A stretch of DNA of 64,000 bases from Rheinheimera sp. A13L (GTDB taxonomy: Bacteria; Pseudomonadota; Gammaproteobacteria; Enterobacterales; Alteromonadaceae), in contig NZ_AFHI01000072.1 of assembly GCF_000217935.1 (NCBI RefSeq), positions 62,001 through 126,000 of the forward strand. The letters run 5' to 3'. Below, piece by piece: positions 15,130 through 24,251 of the stretch. The position numbers and the translations under genes were made by a program. The stretch's first letter is position 1. Each line of letters begins with the position of its first letter. Under the pieces are notes generated by a model. The model worked only from the letters and a program-made list of their open reading frames with translations. It was not told the DNA's origin and made no database searches.

Positions 15130-15582
15130 TTATGGCTTTACTGCAGCAGGATCGACTGGAACTGGCACACCTTTGCTATGCCATTTCATCACAACAAACT
15201 TCAGCGGTACTTTGCCTGTATTGCGAATGCCATGCGAATCCCAAGGCGCTGCATATAAAATATCGCCAGCCTTAGCAGGAATATCTTTGTCTTTCAGCGA
15301 CCAGATCCCTTCGCCTTCAATCACCATCAGATACTCTTCTTCGGCATGAATATGAGGCGGATGGATTTCTTTACCTGGCTCAATCACAGCCACACCAGTC
15401 AGCGCGTCCTGGGTGCCAAAAGTGGGTTTGGTGAAGTAGCTATAAAACACATAACCATCGCCCTTCTCGGCTTTGGCTTCAGATTGCTGAATAATTTGCG
15501 ACGGCTGCGCAGGCTCTGCCGCCATAGTACTCAGGCAAGTCAGAGTCAATCCGGCCACTAATCCTAACTTTAATTTGAACAT
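15130..15582 (-). CDS. Exported single-domain cupin protein
   Basis: A 150-residue protein with a signal peptide (KLKLGLVAGLTLTCLSTMAAE, cut near residue 22) and one cupin barrel. The metal-binding motif is visible as HPPHIHAEEEYLMVIEGEG (His-His-Glu ligands) and PWDSHGIRNTG (fourth His). Periplasmic cupins of this kind may be dioxygenases, isomerases or metal-dependent binding proteins; the substrate cannot be told. It stands alone, convergent with the BON gene, with 223 bases to the divergent darT gene. Cupin call sure, function open. Confidence 0.85.
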   Translation of the reverse strand: MFKLKLGLVAGLTLTCLSTMAAEPAQPSQIIQQSEAKAEKGDGYVFYSYFTKPTFGTQDALTGVAVIEPGKEIHPPHIHAEEEYLMVIEGEGIWSLKDKDIPAKAGDILYAAPWDSHGIRNTGKVPLKFVVMKWHSKGVPVPVDPAAVKP

Positions 15583-15805
15583 CCCTGGTCTCTCCTTCAG
15601 AACAATGCGACCTTTACACTGCCCTGAAAAGCAGGTGAGGTCAAACGGCTATTGGTCCGATCTGTGTGGCTGAAGCCGAAATGATCAGTAGAAAAACCGT
15701 ACAAATAGCCTTTCCTGTTTATCCTTGTTAAGTTACCCATTCAGAATACAAAAGCTCGTAAATAACCATATAGCCACTCATCAAGCTGTATAAGGTAAAT
15801 AGACC

Positions 15806-16489
15806 ATGACAATGCCTAAACCAGTGCGCTTGTTTCATATCACTGCAATTGATAATTTAACCGCGATATTTCAGCAAGGTGCTCTGCTGTGTAAACAACA
15901 AACCCAAGCTGCGGGCATTAATTATCAGAATATTGCTCATTCTGGGGCTCAGGGTATTCGTGCCAGCAAGGCGGTGATCAATCCGCCCGGTGGCCATATT
16001 CACGACTATGTACCCTTTTATTTTGCGCCGCGATCACCCATGTTAATGGCTATTCATGGTGGTCAGGTGACGGGTTGCCACTACCAGCAAGAAGATATAG
16101 TGCATTTTGAACTGCTGGTAAGAACAGTAGTGCAACATACGCAGGAGTTTGTGTTTTACGACCGCAACGCCACTAAAAGTTACAGCCAGGCCTACACAAA
16201 CCCAAGCCTGTTGCAGCATGTCATTGATTGGGGTTTGCTGACCGAAGTGCCACAGCTGGATGGCTTTTGTAAGTATTTCAGTGATAAACCAGAGCCTGCT
16301 AAATATATGGATCGCATGGAGAAACGCCAGGCAGAATTCTTAATCAAACATCAGGTGCCTGTAGACTGGTGCAGGCGTATAGGTGTAATGAATGCAGCCA
16401 AAGCACAACAAGTACGCGATTTAATGCAGCCTTTTGGGTTAAACTTGCCCCTAATAGTGATGCCGGACTGGTATTTTGCTGGTCAGTGA
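15806..16489 (+). CDS. darT: DarT DNA ADP-ribosyltransferase toxin
   Basis: A 227-residue protein of the DarT (DUF4433) family. Family landmarks: HIT near residue 11-13, the substrate/NAD loop GIRASKAVINPPGGHIHDYVPFYFAPRSPML (about 50-80), and the catalytic Glu in RQAEFLI (Glu177). Known for the family: it uses NAD+ to ADP-ribosylate thymidine in single-stranded DNA, blocking replication, and is reversed by DarG. All expected motifs are present and the frame is intact. Two closely spaced starts (15806 and 15812) are possible. It is 49 bases upstream of darG. Confidence 0.93.
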   Translation: MTMPKPVRLFHITAIDNLTAIFQQGALLCKQQTQAAGINYQNIAHSGAQGIRASKAVINPPGGHIHDYVPFYFAPRSPMLMAIHGGQVTGCHYQQEDIVHFELLVRTVVQHTQEFVFYDRNATKSYSQAYTNPSLLQHVIDWGLLTEVPQLDGFCKYFSDKPEPAKYMDRMEKRQAEFLIKHQVPVDWCRRIGVMNAAKAQQVRDLMQPFGLNLPLIVMPDWYFAGQ

Positions 16490-16538
16490 TCATCTGTACA
16501 GAAAACACGCATAAAAGACAGGTTAATTGGGAGCGGCA

Positions 16539-17573
16539 ATGACCATAGAGTCAAGCACTGGTGATTTACTTAAACAGCAAGATGTTGATGCCATTATCAA
16601 TACAGTGAACTGTGTTGGTGTAATGGGCAAAGGCATTGCTTTGCAGTTTAAGAAAAAATGGCCAGCCAATTATCAGGCTTATGCCAATGCCTGCAAAGCA
16701 GGACAAGTACAGCTGGGCCGCATGTTTATTTTTGATTTGGGCGCATTGGCAACACCTCGTTATATCATCAACTTTCCGACAAAAGGCCATTGGCGGAATC
16801 CATCCGTGCTGGCTGATATTGACTCTGGCTTACAGGACTTAGTCACCCAAATTAAAGCTTTGGATATTCGTTCTGTTGCTATGCCACCGCTCGGCTGTGG
16901 CAATGGTGGCTTAAACTGGGCTGAAGTACGGCCTTTGATTGAGGCCTATTTTGTTAAGCTGCCTGATGTGACGTTACGCCTGTTTGACCCCTCAGAAACA
17001 GCAGTGGACGCCAGGCTAGAAATCAACACCACAGAACCTAAAATGACAGCAGGCAGAGCCGCTATTCTGGCCTTATTGGAATGTTATCAGGCTGTCAGTT
17101 ATGGCTTATCCAAACTCGAAGTACAAAAGCTTGCTTACTTTTTGCAGGAAGCTGGCGAAGACTTAAAACTGAGTTATCAAAAACATAATTTCGGCCCTTA
17201 TGCAGATCAGCTGCGTCATGTACTGGACCGTATGGACGGCCATTATATTCATGGCGTAGGTGATGGCGTAGTGGAGTCAGCAATCACACCAAACCTGAAC
17301 GCACTGGCACGGGCAAAAGCATTTTTAGCCACCGCAAAACCAGATTTAAAGACCAGAGTTGAACGTGTAGCGCAGCTTATTGAAGGCTTCCAATCGCCTT
17401 TTGGTATGGAATTACTCGCAAGTGTGCACTGGGTAGCTAAACAGGAAGGAGCACAAAATGCACAACAAGCTCTGCAAAAAATTCAGTCGTGGAACCCACG
17501 CAAAAACCAGCTAATGAAAGCGGTTCATGTGGAAGCCGCCTGGCTGCAGCTAAAGCGGTTGGGGTGGGTTTAG
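16539..17573 (+). CDS. darG: DarG antitoxin: macrodomain DNA ADP-ribosylglycohydrolase
   Basis: A 344-residue two-part antitoxin. I choose the ATG at 16539, five bases after GGGAG, over a TTG at 16527. Residues 1-155 are a macrodomain with AIINTVNCVGVMGKGIALQF and PPLGCGNGGLNW; the lysine in NFPTKGHWR (Lys82) matches the catalytic lysine used to remove ADP-ribose from DNA. Residues 170-344 are a helical region (ALLECYQAVSYGLSKLEVQKLAYFLQEAGE) typical of DarG C-termini, reminiscent of SocA/Panacea domains, which neutralises DarT by binding. It is directly downstream of darT. Intact and confidently named. Confidence 0.93.
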   Translation: MTIESSTGDLLKQQDVDAIINTVNCVGVMGKGIALQFKKKWPANYQAYANACKAGQVQLGRMFIFDLGALATPRYIINFPTKGHWRNPSVLADIDSGLQDLVTQIKALDIRSVAMPPLGCGNGGLNWAEVRPLIEAYFVKLPDVTLRLFDPSETAVDARLEINTTEPKMTAGRAAILALLECYQAVSYGLSKLEVQKLAYFLQEAGEDLKLSYQKHNFGPYADQLRHVLDRMDGHYIHGVGDGVVESAITPNLNALARAKAFLATAKPDLKTRVERVAQLIEGFQSPFGMELLASVHWVAKQEGAQNAQQALQKIQSWNPRKNQLMKAVHVEAAWLQLKRLGWV

Positions 17574-17613
17574 GTTTTGCAACAATTACAATCTTAATAG
17601 TGGCAGAATACAA

Positions 17614-18534
17614 ATGACTCTGATTATTGCTGGTTACAGGCAGAATAAATTTCGTTGGAATATAGGTGAAAATTCAAATTACACGCCAGACATAAACTCT
17701 GGAGTGTTCGTTATTGCAGACAGCATTATTAGCGCTAAAACTAATGCAGGTAGCAAGCCTCTAGTCTCAGGATTTAGAAAAATTATTGAAGTCCCAGTTC
17801 ATGTTTGGCAACCTCACTTCGTTGGAGAGCTATTTCAAGGTTACAGTACGATTTTTCAAACACACAAATGCTTAGTAGCTTTTGCTGGCAGTACATTAAC
17901 AGCACAACATTTAATTAACGGTATTTCCGGCCATTTAGCCGAGCTAAAAATAGATTATGAGAGAAACCCTGAAATTGAGTATGTAGTCAGGAAAAGCTGT
18001 GATCACAACAATTTGATTAGTAAAGGAATATCAAACCACTATGACGAAAATCTCTTTGTCGCGGCAAAAGACTATCAAAACCTCTTATCTGCTGAACTGA
18101 TTTCAGATGTCGTGGAACACTCAATTAACAAAGCACTTGAATCCAGAATGCAGCATGTATTGGACCCCATAGCTCTGGACGCTATGTATACTGATATTAT
18201 CTTGGCGGTCACCTGCCCTATTCAGCGACAAGACTACCTCTATAAATTTAAGTTTAAGTCCTCAGCACTTCCCGAGGGAGGTATCAAAGTTTATTGCGAG
18301 AAAGAGTTCATTGAAGCAGACAAGATCGCTGTTATTGGTATGGAAAAAGCGTTCGCTGAAGAAGCATTCGAACTGGCTAAAACAGCGATCAGCAGTGGGC
18401 TTAGATTCGAGCATGATATGCTCGATTTCGTTGTAAATTGCGTCAAACAGGACCAAACTTTTGAAATCGGATTACCTGTGATTATTAAAACAATCAATGG
18501 TACAAGTGTTCAAAAGGAAGTTATTACAAACTAA
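17614..18534 (+). CDS. Putative proteasome/HslV/Anbu-like Ntn-hydrolase
   Basis: A 306-residue protein I cannot name from a known family with certainty. After Met1 the sequence is TLIIAG, then GVFVIADS, FRKIIEV and LVAFAGSTLTAQHLINGI, and later ADKIAVIGMEKAFAEEAFELA. By eye these follow the HslV order (Thr1 strand, Asp17 in VIAGD, Lys33 in KKV, GFAGGTADA, IAIGSGGPYA). Thr2, Asp36 and Lys56 would then be the catalytic triad, with Thr exposed when Met is removed. FRK also recalls Anbu. It starts 40 bases after darG on the same strand, with a weak ribosome site. Its codons look AT-richer than its neighbours, suggesting transfer. The fold call is an inference. Confidence 0.6.
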   Translation: MTLIIAGYRQNKFRWNIGENSNYTPDINSGVFVIADSIISAKTNAGSKPLVSGFRKIIEVPVHVWQPHFVGELFQGYSTIFQTHKCLVAFAGSTLTAQHLINGISGHLAELKIDYERNPEIEYVVRKSCDHNNLISKGISNHYDENLFVAAKDYQNLLSAELISDVVEHSINKALESRMQHVLDPIALDAMYTDIILAVTCPIQRQDYLYKFKFKSSALPEGGIKVYCEKEFIEADKIAVIGMEKAFAEEAFELAKTAISSGLRFEHDMLDFVVNCVKQDQTFEIGLPVIIKTINGTSVQKEVITN

Positions 18535-18566
18535 TTGGACCAAGCAAAATTGCTTCGCTTCAAAAA

Positions 18567-19748
18567 CTAACAATACTGCCCTGCCACCCAGCCAGATGCC
18601 CAAGCCCACTGGAAGTTGTAGCCTCCTAACCAGCCGGTTACGTCTACTACTTCACCGACAAAATACAGGCCTGGTTGTTTTTTCGCTTCCATGGTTTTGG
18701 ACGATAACTCGTTGGTGTCAACGCCACCTAAAGTCACTTCGGCGGTGCGGTAGCCTTCGGTGCCGTTGGGTTTGAATACATAATGCGTCAGGCTGTCGGC
18801 CAAACGCTGGATAGATTTGGCATGCAGCGCTTTAATCGCCTGATTTTGAAATACATTCAGCTCCAGCAGCTTTTCGACCAAACGTTTGGGCAGCAAGCGC
18901 GACAGTATGGTTTTTAATTCCTGCTCAGGGTGTTTTTGCTGTTGCTCCAGCAGAAATTCATTTAAATCCTGCTGCGGTGATAAGTTGATAATCAGCTCGT
19001 CACCCGGTTGCCAGTAGCTGGAGATTTGCAAAATAGCAGGGCCACTTAAACCCCTATGGGTAAAGAGCATATCTTCCGGAAACACCACGTCGTTGGCTTG
19101 TGCCGTGACAGGCAAAGACACACCGCTGATTTCTTCAAATACGGCTTTATCGGCCGGTTGCCAGGTTAAAGGCACTAAAGCAGCGCGCACTGGCAATACA
19201 TTTAAACCAAACTGTTCAGCCAGCTGAAAACCAAAAGCTGTAGCGCCTAAATTTGGCAAACTTAAACCGCCAGAAGCCACCACCAGGCTTTGGCAGCTGC
19301 GATTGTGTTGTGGCGTTGTGACTGTATAGACACCATCGGCAAAACTGATGTTTTGAATATCCTGCTGCAGCGCTATAGACACACCGGCCTTGTCACACTC
19401 TTGTTGCAGCATATCGACAATATCTTTGGCGCTGTCGTCACAAAACAACTGGCCCAAAGTTTTTTCGTGATAGGCAATGCCGTATTGCTGCACCAAAGCG
19501 ATAAAATCCCATTGGGTATAACGACTTAACGCCGATTTACAAAAATGCGGGTTTTGCGATAAAAAGTTAGCCGGGCTGGCGTAGATATTGGTGAAGTTAC
19601 AGCGGCCACCACCAGACATCAGAATTTTGCGGCCTATACGTTTGCCATTATCCAACACCAGGGTTTTACGGCCTCTTTTGGCAGCTTCAATAGCGCTGAA
19701 TAAACCGGCTGCGCCAGCACCTATAACTATTACGTCCCACTGCTGCAT
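18567..19748 (-). CDS. HI0933-family FAD-dependent oxidoreductase
   Basis: A 393-residue flavoprotein. The N-terminus has the dinucleotide fold DVIVIGAGAAGLFSAIEAAKRG, then the family hallmark GRKILMSGGGRCNFTN (about 39-54), and the C-terminus the second FAD contact GLYFVGEVVDVTGWLGGYNFQWAWASG. This is the HI0933/YhiN-type group (also labelled BaiN or TIGR00275), whose physiological substrate is undefined in most bacteria. Its ATG overlaps the stop of the Kdo transferase gene by one base (TAATG at 19750-19746), so the two are co-translated. Confidence 0.9.
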   Translation of the reverse strand: MQQWDVIVIGAGAAGLFSAIEAAKRGRKTLVLDNGKRIGRKILMSGGGRCNFTNIYASPANFLSQNPHFCKSALSRYTQWDFIALVQQYGIAYHEKTLGQLFCDDSAKDIVDMLQQECDKAGVSIALQQDIQNISFADGVYTVTTPQHNRSCQSLVVASGGLSLPNLGATAFGFQLAEQFGLNVLPVRAALVPLTWQPADKAVFEEISGVSLPVTAQANDVVFPEDMLFTHRGLSGPAILQISSYWQPGDELIINLSPQQDLNEFLLEQQQKHPEQELKTILSRLLPKRLVEKLLELNVFQNQAIKALHAKSIQRLADSLTHYVFKPNGTEGYRTAEVTLGGVDTNELSSKTMEAKKQPGLYFVGEVVDVTGWLGGYNFQWAWASGWVAGQYC

Positions 19749-21787
19749 TAATTTGTACTCTGTATGTGTTGGCTTGCCGCTTGCTGATAACCCAGCTCAA
19801 GCGCGGCAAATTGGTCGTGCTGCCAATGAAACTCCGGCAACTGCTGTTTTTCTTTGTTTAAAGAGCGCAATAAACGCTGCAGATTTTGTGGTTTCCAACT
19901 TTGATCAGGAAAGTCGGCTGCTGTGCGAATAGCGCATTTATCAAAATCAATCAGCCAGAACTGGCCTTGATCATCCAGCAAAATATTGTGGCAGTTTAAG
20001 TCGGAGTGATACACCTGATGCTGATGGAAGCGGGCTATTAAAGCACCGAGTTGTCGCCACTCAGTCGAAGTTAAAGGCCGTTGTTGCAGCAGGTGTGCAA
20101 GGTCGGTTGCGCCTTGAATACGTTCAATCAGAATATCGGCGCTATAACTAAAAGCGTGTTTTTGATACAAAGCAGCACAAGGCCGTGGCACAGGCAAACC
20201 CCATAATCGCATTTGCCAGAGTAAACTGAATTCTGCCATAGCCCGGCTTTGTGCTGCAGGCTCTGGCCAAAACTTGTCTTTGTTGATTTTACCAACCAAA
20301 CCACCGCGGTAATAATGCCGCAGCACGGCCTGCTGGCCGTCCTGATGCCGGATAAACCATACGGTATTGCGACCTTTTGACTGGCCCGTGACTAAAGCTT
20401 GTTTTTGCCAGAATTCGCTCTGAAAATAAGCCATTTCAAAGTTCGGATAAAAGTACGGGTCAAACCACGCTAAAGCATTGTCATTATTTAATTTTTTTAT
20501 TTCAGCCATAGGCAATAAATTATTTACCTGCGCCATAATGCGGGCCACTGCACCTTGCTGTTGCTGATACAGCTTTAAGCCCTTTTCGCCGGTCTGAATG
20601 GCTTGTTCGGGTTGCTGAATAAGTTGAGTGACTGTGCCAACCAGGGTTTCAACATCAGGCACCTGGAAATAAGCCTGCTGTTGCTGCAGCATCTGAAAGA
20701 CCTGCTGGAAATTAAACACAGAAGGCCCGGATAACACCGCTTTGCCAAAGGCCATGGCTTCGAGTGGATTATGGCCTCCCCTGTTGATCAGGCTGCCACC
20801 AATAAACACAAAATCAGCCAGCTGATACCAGCTTAATAATTCGCCCATCGAATCGCCGAGCCAAACTTCGGTGCTTGCATCAGGTAGCCCATTTTTGCTT
20901 CTGCGGACAAACTTCAGTTGCTGTTGCTTTAACAGCTCTGCGACCGCATCAAAACGCTCCGGATGCCTTGGTACCAGCACCAGCATTAACTGCGGGAATT
21001 GTGTTTTTAACTGCTGATAAGCCTGAATAAGCAGTTCATCTTCACCGGCATGAGTACTGCCTGCGACCCAAACCATACGGCCCTGCAGCAAAGGTTTTAA
21101 ACTTTGCGCTAATTGAATGCTGCTTTTTGGCACATCCAGCTCAAACTTTAAGTTGCCTGCCACCTGCACATTGGGCGCGCCCAAAGCGGCAAAACGCCGG
21201 GCGCTGTGTTTATCCAAAGTTAAAATCTGGCTGATGTTTTTCAGCATAGGCTGGGTTAAAGCGCTAAAACGCCGGTAACCTTTAGCTGAGCGCGACGACA
21301 AACGGGCATTTACTATTAAAGTGGGAATAGCCAAAGCTTTGCAATTCGCGATCAAATTGGGCCACAGCTCAGTTTCCAGAATCAGCAGCAATTGCGGCTG
21401 CATAAAACTCAGCCAACGGCGCATCAATACAGGGTAATCAAAAGGCAAATAACAATGTTCAAGCTTGCGGCCCAATTCACGCTGTTCGGCCATCAGTTTG
21501 ACAATAGCTGCTGAAGCTGTGGGTGTGGTGCAGGTGATAGTTAAGGTCAGTTGTGGGTATTGCTGTAGCAGTTGCTTAATCAAAGGTTTGGCAGCGTTAA
21601 ATTCCCCCACCGATACCGTATGCAGCACTATGCCGTCTTTGGCCGAAGACGCAGGCAGCTTTAAGGCAAAACGTTCAGCAAAACGCTGACGATAGGCCGT
21701 GTCTTTGCGCGAGCGCAGCAACAGATAAAAAATAACCAGAGGCCAACACAGCACAAGCAATACACTATAAATCCAGCGGTTTACCAT
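19748..21787 (-). CDS. waaA: Fused Kdo transferase (WaaA) and Kdo kinase (KdkA)
   Basis: A 679-residue fusion. Residues 1-425 are WaaA/KdtA: a membrane anchor (WIYSVLLVLCWPLVIFYLLL), the acceptor region HTVSVGEFNAAKPL, and the GT30 C-lobe (WVAGSTHAGEDE, FIGGSLINRGGHNPLEA). From about 435 the chain continues in frame into a Kdo-kinase domain (AVLRHYYRGGLVGKI, ILIERIQGA, YHSDLNCHNILLDD, WLIDFDKC). Known: bacteria with a monofunctional WaaA adding one Kdo to lipid A phosphorylate it with KdkA, normally a separate protein. I use the ATG at 21787 (GGGA upstream) over a TTG at 21811. It is co-translated with the flavoprotein gene and divergent from the core glycosyltransferases. Confidence 0.92.
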   Translation of the reverse strand: MVNRWIYSVLLVLCWPLVIFYLLLRSRKDTAYRQRFAERFALKLPASSAKDGIVLHTVSVGEFNAAKPLIKQLLQQYPQLTLTITCTTPTASAAIVKLMAEQRELGRKLEHCYLPFDYPVLMRRWLSFMQPQLLLILETELWPNLIANCKALAIPTLIVNARLSSRSAKGYRRFSALTQPMLKNISQILTLDKHSARRFAALGAPNVQVAGNLKFELDVPKSSIQLAQSLKPLLQGRMVWVAGSTHAGEDELLIQAYQQLKTQFPQLMLVLVPRHPERFDAVAELLKQQQLKFVRRSKNGLPDASTEVWLGDSMGELLSWYQLADFVFIGGSLINRGGHNPLEAMAFGKAVLSGPSVFNFQQVFQMLQQQQAYFQVPDVETLVGTVTQLIQQPEQAIQTGEKGLKLYQQQQGAVARIMAQVNNLLPMAEIKKLNNDNALAWFDPYFYPNFEMAYFQSEFWQKQALVTGQSKGRNTVWFIRHQDGQQAVLRHYYRGGLVGKINKDKFWPEPAAQSRAMAEFSLLWQMRLWGLPVPRPCAALYQKHAFSYSADILIERIQGATDLAHLLQQRPLTSTEWRQLGALIARFHQHQVYHSDLNCHNILLDDQGQFWLIDFDKCAIRTAADFPDQSWKPQNLQRLLRSLNKEKQQLPEFHWQHDQFAALELGYQQAASQHIQSTN

Positions 21788-21891
21788 CGATGTCCCGTGT
21801 TCCAGCGGCAAAATACGCAGCTATTATCGCAGAATAGCTTGTTATACCGCAATTTGTTAAACTCAGCGCCTCAAAACAGTGCTTAATTAAG

Positions 21892-22929
21892 ATGGCTAAT
21901 TCATTGAAAGTTTTGTTTATCCCCGTATCTTCAGCCCAGGGTATAGGTGAGTATATGCGCTCACTTATTATTGCTCAGGCCATCAAAAGGCAATGGCCAG
22001 AATCAGACATCAGTTTTATTCTGAACAAAGATGCCCCCTATGCGTCCAGCTGTCCTTTTCCGCATTTTCTGCTGAATAATTCCCCCACTAAAGAAGTCAG
22101 TGCGGTGAATCAGTTGGTGTCCGGATATAAGCCTGATGTCACAATTTTTGATTGTTCAGGCCGGGCTTCTCAGGTCAGGCATGCAAAAGCCTGTGGCAGC
22201 AAAGTGGTGTTTATCAGCCAACATAAAAAGAAACGCAAACGTGGTTTTTCTTTTGGTCGCCTACCTTTTCTTGACGCTCACTGGATCACCCAGTTCAAAT
22301 TTGTGGATGGCGATTTAACCTGGCTGGAAAAACTTAAACTCAAACTCTGCAATGGCAAAGCTCCACAGTTTATAGGCCCTGTGTTCACGCCTCCAGCACC
22401 TGATTTACCTGCGGAGTTTGCCCGGTTAAATGGTCAGGATTTTGTGCTTTGGGCAGCTGGCGGCGGTGGTCATAGCCATAAAGGTGTGCCAGCCATTGAA
22501 GTGTTTTATCAGGCAGCAAAAGAACTTAATAGCCAGGATCTGCAGCATATTGTTGTCACCGGCGCTAATTATCAGGGCAGCCTGACTGCAACTGAAAATA
22601 TGCTGCTTGTTAAAAGTTTGCCAAACGAGCAGCTCATGACATTGATACAACATGCCAGACTGGTGGTGTGTGGCGGTGGCGACATGATGGGTCAGGCCAT
22701 GGTGCTGCGTAAAAACCTTGTCGCAGTGCCTGTTGCAAAAGATCAGCCTCCACGTATCGCCAAATGCCTTGAACAAAAAGCCATTTACCAGGCCAGTCTT
22801 GAACAAGCGAGCATAGTGGCTCAAGCGAGGATAGCCCTGGAACATCCTCTGAAACATCAACTTGATGTCACGCCAGGCTTAACCTACGTCATGGATTATT
22901 TTAAATCGGTGCTGGAGTCAAAAAAATGA
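21892..22929 (+). CDS. GT28/MurG-like glycosyltransferase
   Basis: A 345-residue soluble GT-B-type protein. The N-lobe opens LKVLFIPVSSAQGIGEYMRSLIIAQAIK; the C-lobe has VLWAAGGGGHSHKG, NEQLMTLIQHARLVVCGGGDMMGQAMVL and a VAVPVAKDQPPR donor loop, the order seen in MurG/UGT-like enzymes. It overlaps the next glycosyltransferase gene by four bases (ATGA at 22926-22929). Position next to waaA and the heptose genes suggests a sugar transfer in LPS core or capsule assembly; donor and acceptor are unknown. The divergent promoter region to waaA is about 100 bases. Confidence 0.78.
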   Translation: MANSLKVLFIPVSSAQGIGEYMRSLIIAQAIKRQWPESDISFILNKDAPYASSCPFPHFLLNNSPTKEVSAVNQLVSGYKPDVTIFDCSGRASQVRHAKACGSKVVFISQHKKKRKRGFSFGRLPFLDAHWITQFKFVDGDLTWLEKLKLKLCNGKAPQFIGPVFTPPAPDLPAEFARLNGQDFVLWAAGGGGHSHKGVPAIEVFYQAAKELNSQDLQHIVVTGANYQGSLTATENMLLVKSLPNEQLMTLIQHARLVVCGGGDMMGQAMVLRKNLVAVPVAKDQPPRIAKCLEQKAIYQASLEQASIVAQARIALEHPLKHQLDVTPGLTYVMDYFKSVLESKK

Positions 22930-24074
22930 ATGCAACGGAAGTACAGCAGTCTGAACATGCAGTTCGCATTATTCATATTATCGACTCATTTAATGGGGGC
23001 GGAGCTGAAGCTGTAGTTTTGCGCTTACATGAGGCGATTAACAATCAACCCAATGCTGAGTCTTACATTGTGTCTCTGAGTCGCCGAAGCGACTATGACA
23101 TCAGCCACCTGACTAATTGTTATGTATTGCCATTTGGCACCAATAAAAACCTGGACAGCTGGTATCGCGTCAGTAAAGTCAGACAGGAGTTGCTGAACGT
23201 GATCCGGCAAATTGAGCAAGGTGGTGCTGTTACGGCCATTTATAGCCACCTCGATGTCAGTCACAGTGTAGTGGCTGGCCTTCAGTGCGAAATAAAAAGA
23301 CACTATGTGGTGCATGCGTCCTGTAAAGCCGAACTAAGCAATGCCAAAAAACGTGGTTTCTTTGGCTATCAGCGTTTAAAAAGACGTAAAGCTGTGATGC
23401 ATCAACAGCATCTGGTGACAGTGTCTGCTGGCGTGGGGTCAGAGTTACAGGGGGATATCGATTGGCTACAGGCCGCCAGCGTGACCACTATTTATAACCC
23501 CTTCGATACTCAGGCTATCTTAAATTCAGCTCAAGCCACTGAACCAGCACTTCCTCAGTCGCCTTATTTATTGCACATAGGCAGAGTAAGCGCTCAGAAA
23601 CGTCATGACAGATTGTTTGATGCCTACAAAAGGTCAGGTGTAGATACCAAGCTGGTATTACTGACCAAAGATTCAACCAAGTTAAGAAAACTGATTAAAA
23701 ACTATGACTTAGAGCATAAAGTTGTAGTGATTGGCTTTACACAAAATCCATTTGTCTGGATGCGCCACGCCGAGTTATTACTGCTGTCATCTGATTATGA
23801 AGGCTTACCTAATGTGTTAAATGAGGCCTTGATCTGTGGAACTCCGGTACTATCAACCGATTGCCCTCATGGTCCTGCAGAAATATTACAGAATTTCCAT
23901 GAAGACTGGCTTGTGCCTATGTCTGATATTGATACTTTTGCGAAAAAAATAAAACTTTTGCTGCAAACCAAACCCAAAGTGGATGTAGAACAATGGCCCA
24001 TGTATGAAAAAATACAGGCCAGCTATGCAGCGAACTCTTATATTCAGCATGCACTAAAGCATATGGCCGACTAA
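22926..24074 (+). CDS. GT4-family glycosyltransferase, LPS core
   Basis: A 382-residue GT-B enzyme of family 4. It has the N-terminal IIHIIDSFNGGGAEAVVLRLHE, the nucleotide-sugar region LLHIGRVSAQKRHDRLFDAY (about 215-235), and the E-x7-E catalytic motif in SSDYEGLPNVLNEALICGTPVLSTDCPHGPAEIL (about 288-320). No signal peptide or membrane helix, so it works at the cytoplasmic face. It is translationally coupled to the preceding glycosyltransferase gene. Likely adds a hexose to the inner core; precise linkage not predictable. Confidence 0.85.
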   Translation: MNATEVQQSEHAVRIIHIIDSFNGGGAEAVVLRLHEAINNQPNAESYIVSLSRRSDYDISHLTNCYVLPFGTNKNLDSWYRVSKVRQELLNVIRQIEQGGAVTAIYSHLDVSHSVVAGLQCEIKRHYVVHASCKAELSNAKKRGFFGYQRLKRRKAVMHQQHLVTVSAGVGSELQGDIDWLQAASVTTIYNPFDTQAILNSAQATEPALPQSPYLLHIGRVSAQKRHDRLFDAYKRSGVDTKLVLLTKDSTKLRKLIKNYDLEHKVVVIGFTQNPFVWMRHAELLLLSSDYEGLPNVLNEALICGTPVLSTDCPHGPAEILQNFHEDWLVPMSDIDTFAKKIKLLLQTKPKVDVEQWPMYEKIQASYAANSYIQHALKHMAD

Positions 24075-24251
24075 ATTGCTAAAACAGAGTTTCAGACAAA
24101 AATGAAAGGTGAAAGCTAAAAGCGGGTGATAGAGCTGAAGTTCATCATGGATGAGCTTCTCCTTGTATCTCAGCACTACTTTTACTGAATTGTATCGTCC
24201 ATTTAGCGGATCAGCAGTGAGACAAAAAATGACGGCCAAGCCAGAGGTATG

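Noticed and set aside
22426-22860. 144-codon frame antisense to the GT28-like gene
   Set aside because: His/Cys-rich shadow composition and no ribosome site; the sense gene is intact and coupled to its neighbour.
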